Below are positions 59,540-64,000 of a stretch of 64,000 nucleotides of DNA, piece by piece. The notes beneath the pieces are model-generated. The model saw only the letters and a program-made list of their open reading frames with translations, was not told where the DNA came from and did no database searches. The DNA is from Nemophila menziesii (Eukaryota; Streptophyta; Magnoliopsida; Boraginales; Hydrophyllaceae): positions 63,108,154 through 63,172,153 of the forward strand of contig JARWIR010000002.1 in the NCBI GenBank assembly GCA_029959085.1. Direction: 5' to 3'. Numbering within the stretch: position 1 is the stretch's first letter; each line of letters opens with the position of its first letter. The translations under genes and the position numbers were made by a program.

Positions 59540-61935
59540 GAGTTTTAAGGTAAGAAATTATGCCATAAAACCTTTTATTATGTTAATTATAATATATTTT
59601 AATTCTTTATAGATACGATGTGTATTGATTAGTAAATTTAAAGGATTATTTTTATTAATTTGGATAAACATGATAACTTTAATTATGAATTGAATATATT
59701 TTCTTACGTGATGTCCTTGATGTATAATTTTACAATTCTTTTGGTTGTTGTATGCGTATAATGGATATCCTCACATATATAACTTTGACTTGTATTAGAG
59801 ATTAATGGCTTTAATGCATATACCGATAAATGATATTAGACTTGGATAATACCATTTATATCCCATGTTTGTCTCGTTAGCTCAAATTTCAAAAACGTAT
59901 CCTAATATTCATCCAAATTTTAAAAGTACTCTTCAATATTTCTAAATTTTATATAAATCTTAATATTTATAAAAAATATCAATCCTTACTATTATATAAC
60001 TATTAAAATGTCATAAATTGATTTATCAAGCGATCACGTGGTACCCATTATGTTGCCATTAATTTGAAAATCATATACATTTAGAACTTAACTTGAAAAT
60101 CTAAAACATGATGTCGTAGGGGTAAAACAGTATATTAAAATATATAAACCAAAACAAAAAAGATATTATATGTATAAAAGTTTGAAATAATATTGGGAAC
60201 TCAAAATTCTTTATTTGAGATTATTAATATAATAAGCATATCTTTTTTTTTCTTTGGTGAACTCTTATATAGTGTCTGTATTTGTATAGTTATTTTACTT
60301 ATATAAGAATTGGTACAAGAGTACTTGAAGTTTTATTGTTCAACGTAGAATCGTTATCTTAGCATGATCAAGATCATAATTCCATTTAAAATACGTATGG
60401 TTAGACATTCTTACTATTAAAATAATTTACTATATTGTATCACACATACAAGTAGTAAAATATGTTAATAGGAAGAATGACTTACCATACATAATTGTAA
60501 TGTAATGATCGTCAATCTTGATCATGATAAGATAACGATTATGTATTGAACAAATAGAACATTAATTAAACTTGTATCGTTTTTGTATATAAGTCAATTA
60601 TCTACACATATACAAGCACTCGATATAAGTTTTAAAAAAAATATATATGCATAACATATTAATAATCTTGAATAATGCATTTTGATTTCCTAATATTATA
60701 TTAAACTTTTATTTATATCATATCTTTTTTTTGGTTTATAATATTTCAATATACTTTGCAACCCTTGCGACATCATGTTTTATATTTTCGAGTTTAGTTC
60801 CAAATGTATATGATTTTTAAATTATCTTTAACAAAATGTGTACCACTTGATTGTATTATAAAACAAATAGTATTATTTGAAAATATATCATATATGTAAT
60901 AAATCAACACAGTAGTAATCAAACAATGAATTAGGTTTATAATAAAGCAACACATTATTTATTTTATGTACATTTCTATAATTTCACTTTATATAGTAGT
61001 CCTAAAAGTTCACCAAACATAAAATAGAAAAATATAAAACATTTAATAGGAATTTCAAGAAAAACATATCTATAAGTTACTTAATATTTAATTATTAAAA
61101 TTAATACATAAAACTTAAAAAAATAAAATAATTTTAAAAAGATTTAAAAATATACAGACAGAAAATAATATATATCTGATTAGAAATAAAATTTTATCAT
61201 TAGAATTAAACCTAATATAATTTAAAAAAAATTGATACACAAACCCTTAACCTCGCTCTTTGGTTGGTGATGTCAATTTAACTTGTAAGTAAATAATGAT
61301 TTTATACCTTGGTTAGTGGCTACATCCAATATGCAATAAGTTGTCCAAGTTAACAAATAAAAAACATTAACTAATTACTAATCATTTAGTCTAAATATAA
61401 CAGGATTTACTTATGGTCCAAAGCATAAATAAAATTTCATGGAGAATAATTTTCTATAATAAAATAATAACTTTTCTAACTGTTGTGAGGAAAATACACT
61501 TATAAATTTTAAAAATATATAAGTTGCATCTACTAATAACTCATAAAAGAGAAAGACACTATGATTTAATTATATATCCAATTATGAAATCAACTCATAC
61601 TAACAAAACACATGAAAATAAGAGCTATAACATACTTAACCATTCCATCATGTTTGTGTGATCTATCGACATGCAGGTCTAAGTCAAACCAAAGCACATT
61701 CGAGATTTTTATTTAGATGTAGAAATATCCAAAAGGAAAAGGGACAAAAGCTATGACCTTCAACTCAAAATACAAAGTAATGGTCAAATATAATCCATTC
61801 AAAAAAATTATTTTGTAAAATCTTTATATTTTAAATAAAAACAAAAATTATTCATGTTTTACATAATAATTAATTAAATTATAAGACTCACTTAATCAAA
61901 TAGATCTATACATGCAATCACTTAATATTATCGTA
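59540..61935 (+). repeat. Palindrome-bearing repeat, direct copy (C4)
   Basis: Aligns in direct orientation with 49420-51680 (copy 2), from GGTAAGAAATTATGCC through the palindrome (60040-60860) to CACTTAATATTATCGTATG at the right edge, where the copia element begins. It includes the segment around 61130-61380 that is the empty site for the SINE. Confidence 0.8.
60040..60860. repeat. Long imperfect palindrome, C4
   Basis: Arms of about 400 bp. The left arm GTGGTACCCATTATGTTG and the right-arm reverse complement GTGGTACACATTTTGTTA lie at equal distance from the centre. Further mirrored blocks include AAAACATGATGTCG and TTATCTTAGCATGATCAAGA. This is the clearest copy of the palindrome; the central stem is less perfect than at 23177-23225. 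Confidence 0.8.
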
Positions 61936-61937
61936 TG

Positions 61938-62959
61938 TGTTTGAATTTAAATCAATTGTTATGCATGCTCTTTTGGAGAAGTGAAAAAGTTTTAGATTAA
62001 AATATCAAACATATCTATCTTTTCCTATTCTTTTGGAGAAGTGGGAAAGTCACTTTTTTGTGCATGAAATATCCCACAAAGGAGGAGCGATGGAAAAAAT
62101 TTTAGTATAAATATGCTTACCCATCTATTATATCCAAAAGGCCTAAAGGCTATGAAGGCCAAAGAGGAATAGGCAAGCCCCGTGCACCACAACCACCACC
62201 AGCGGCCCGGCACGGCCCGGCCCGGTGTGGGCGTGGGCCGTGGGCTCGTGGGGAGTTTGGGGGTTTAGGGAGTTTGGGGAGTTTGGAGAGTCAAATAATG
62301 AAAAATAAAAAATGAAATAATTTTTTTGAAGTGAATCCGGTGGAAGATGACAATCTCTTATATTAGTCGGCGGCAAGTCAACCCATTCAGTCAGAAGACA
62401 AAATGCCCACCAATTTTGCTCCGAAGACAAGCCTCCATTAATTACGCACCAATCATCAGTTACTAAACTTGGTCATTGCTGAATTAAAAACGTGGGTCAA
62501 ATGTCAAATCAAAACCTGCAATTAATTGAGAAGGAAATCTAGTGCTCTAATTGTGGACATTTCTGACAAAGGCTCACTCCACCCACTCCCTTCCCCTATA
62601 AATATTGCAGCTCCCCACTTGTCTCGAAGCTACTAAATACACCAGAAAAAAGAATAACACTCTGCCTCTCTTTCTCACTAAAACCCTAGTAGAACCTTTT
62701 TTTCTGTTAGAGTTACCGGTACGCTGGAATATCATTTTAACAACCTGTGTAATTTGTTATTCATTTTCTTTCTGTGTAAGTGTATTTTGTATTCCTGTAA
62801 TCGTATTTCATTGTTTTTTTGTAATAGTTAGTTTACATTAAAACGAATATTATTTCTTTTACTTTTGGGAAACCATTTATGTTTTGTTGAAAACGGTGAT
62901 TGTTTTAATCGCAATTTAAAAAGATATTCCTTTTCTTTTCTCACCGGTTATTTTTTGAA
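61938..62959 (+). mobile_element. Probable copia 5' LTR and leader, boundaries approximate
   Basis: Similarity to the repeat family stops at 61937, and the next bases are TGTTTGAATT, a plausible LTR start. A GC-rich patch at 62190-62290 (GGCCCGG repeats, then GGGAGTTTGG repeats) is compositionally unlike the rest of the window. A TATA box (CTATAAATAT, 62596-62605) precedes a likely transcription start. I could not place the LTR end or a standard TGGTATCAGAGC primer-binding site before the gag frame, so this interval lumps LTR and leader. Confidence 0.55.
62596..62605 (+). promoter_or_regulatory. TATA box of copia LTR
   Basis: CTATAAATAT in a CT-rich context (TTCCCCTATAAATATTGCAG), about 360 bp before the gag frame, where an LTR promoter is expected. 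Confidence 0.6.
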
Positions 62960-64000
62960 GTGGCTCTTCCTATTTTTGCCGTTGGTTCTCCTTTGAACGA
63001 AAAGCCACTTCTCGACGTGAATAAATTGGAACCCCTTAATGGTTCTAACTACAAGAGTTGGGCACAAAAGGTTATGATTTGTCTTGAACAGTATGAACTC
63101 GACTTTGCTATAGTCGAGGCTCCTCCACTTATGGAAATTTGAGCTCATACTGAATAAGAGCTAGCTATACATCTTGCCCTCGAATCCAGGTTCAAGAGAC
63201 CTGATACCATGGTTCGGGGTTGGATGTTGAACAATGTTACCAATCCCATCTTTGATCTCCTTGCCAAAGAAAAATCGGCAAAGGTCATATGGGTAACTCT
63301 CGAGAAGAAATATAGGGCTGATGATTCTGGTAAGAAAAAGTACATCACTGGGAATTGCTACAATTTTAAACTAAAGGACCAGAAACCCATGACTGAACAA
63401 CTTCATGTGTACGAGAACCTATGCGCGGAGCTAATCGCCGAAGGCATGAAGATCTACGAAGTTTTTCAAGCCAACATTTTCCTTGAGAAATTTCCCGTAT
63501 CTTGGAGTGAGTACCGCAACCACCTCAAACACAAAAAGAAAGAAATGTCTCTCCAAGAACTCATCAGCCACATACAAGTCGAATAAGCCAATCGACTCAA
63601 GGATAAGTCAATCTCTTTCCCTTCTCATTCCTTGAAAGCTAATCTCGTCAAAGGTTCTGGCCAAGGTAACGAAGACAGGTTAAAAGGGAAGGGAAGAGAA
63701 CAAGGCTCGAACAAGCCTAAATCAGGGGGAAACAAGAACCGCGGCAACTCCACTAAACAAGGTGGAGAATTCAAAACTTCCCGTAAGATTCAAAAACCTA
63801 AAAGGGCATGTTACTGTTGTGGTAAAGAAGGACATAGAGCTTTTGAATGTCCCCTTAGGGCTTGCCAGGGTCCCAAAGCTTCCGTTAATCTGTCTGAGAC
63901 CGAAGAAATAATTGTCGCGGTAATGGTTGAGGTGAACTTGGGGGAGAACAAGAGTGAGTGGATCCTTGACACTAAGCTTCTCGAAACTTCTGCCAAACAA
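62960..64000 (+). pseudogene. Ty1/copia gag and start of protease, broken, runs off window
   Basis: A single frame from 62960 encodes a copia gag: LEPLNGSNYKSWAQKV (N-terminal gag signature), TNPIFDLLAKEKSAK and WVTLEKKYRADDSGKKKY, ENLCAELIAEGMKI, then FLEKFPVSWSEYRNHLKHKK (UBN2-type gag). A CCHC knuckle, CYCCGKEGHRAFEC (63809-63850), follows. The first codon is GTG (VALPIF) where ATG would be expected. In-frame stops lie at 63140-63142 (TGA), 63155-63157 (TAA) and 63584-63586 (TAA, where related gags have Glu). The protease active site begins WILDT, but the Gly codon is reduced to two bases at 63974-63975, shifting ASRNFC out of frame. The element is non-coding as it stands. Confidence 0.88.

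Noticed and set aside
62025..62430. Minus-strand frames over the GC-rich LTR patch
   Set aside because: The residues arise from GGCCCGG and GGGAGTTTGG repeats in an LTR, with no protein signature.
1..64000. CRISPR arrays, operons, riboswitches or bacterial systems
   Set aside because: The DNA is plant nuclear with eukaryotic retroelements; no regularly spaced short repeats or prokaryotic gene clusters were seen.

Overview
This window is nuclear DNA from a flowering plant, most likely a eudicot. It is very AT-rich and carries plant-type retroelements: a Ty3/gypsy (Athila-like) element primed by tRNA-Asp, Ty1/copia elements, an L1-type LINE with a plant zf-RVT tail, a tRNA-derived SINE and a Helitron-like end. 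It also holds a relic matching the plant-specific TCP domain. No intact host gene was found. The only long uninterrupted coding frame belongs to the LINE; every other coding trace is broken or truncated.

Layout. 1-4581: two related LTR elements on the minus strand. One (LTR 712-2218) sits inside the gag of the other (LTR 2818-4581). 4582-26095: first copy of a large interspersed duplication. It carries a LINE relic, diverged tandem repeats, a patchwork of re-copied blocks (16849-21738) and a long imperfect palindrome. 26261-38231: a tandem duplication of a roughly 4 kb unit. Unit A was interrupted by the LINE (28363-31866) and unit B by a Helitron-like insert (36345-36806). Both units carry old gypsy RT and an unidentified decayed minus-strand coding region. 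38232-41567: mostly unrecognised DNA with a TCP-domain-like relic at 40590-41010. 41568-56862: second copy of the large duplication, with a SINE, a copia 3' end and LTR, and fewer insertions than copy 1. 56863-57640: a possible exon pair. 57640-61930: two further copies of the palindrome-bearing repeat, facing each other as an inverted dimer. 61938-64000: the 5' part of a broken copia element that runs out of the window.

How the parts relate. The window is best read as a stratigraphy of insertions. Because large blocks are present two to four times, each copy serves as an 'empty site' control for insertions in the others; this supports the LINE, SINE and Helitron-like calls independently of motif recognition. 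I see no metabolic pathway, operon-like unit or defence system. All similarity statements come from reading the sequence by eye, without database searches.
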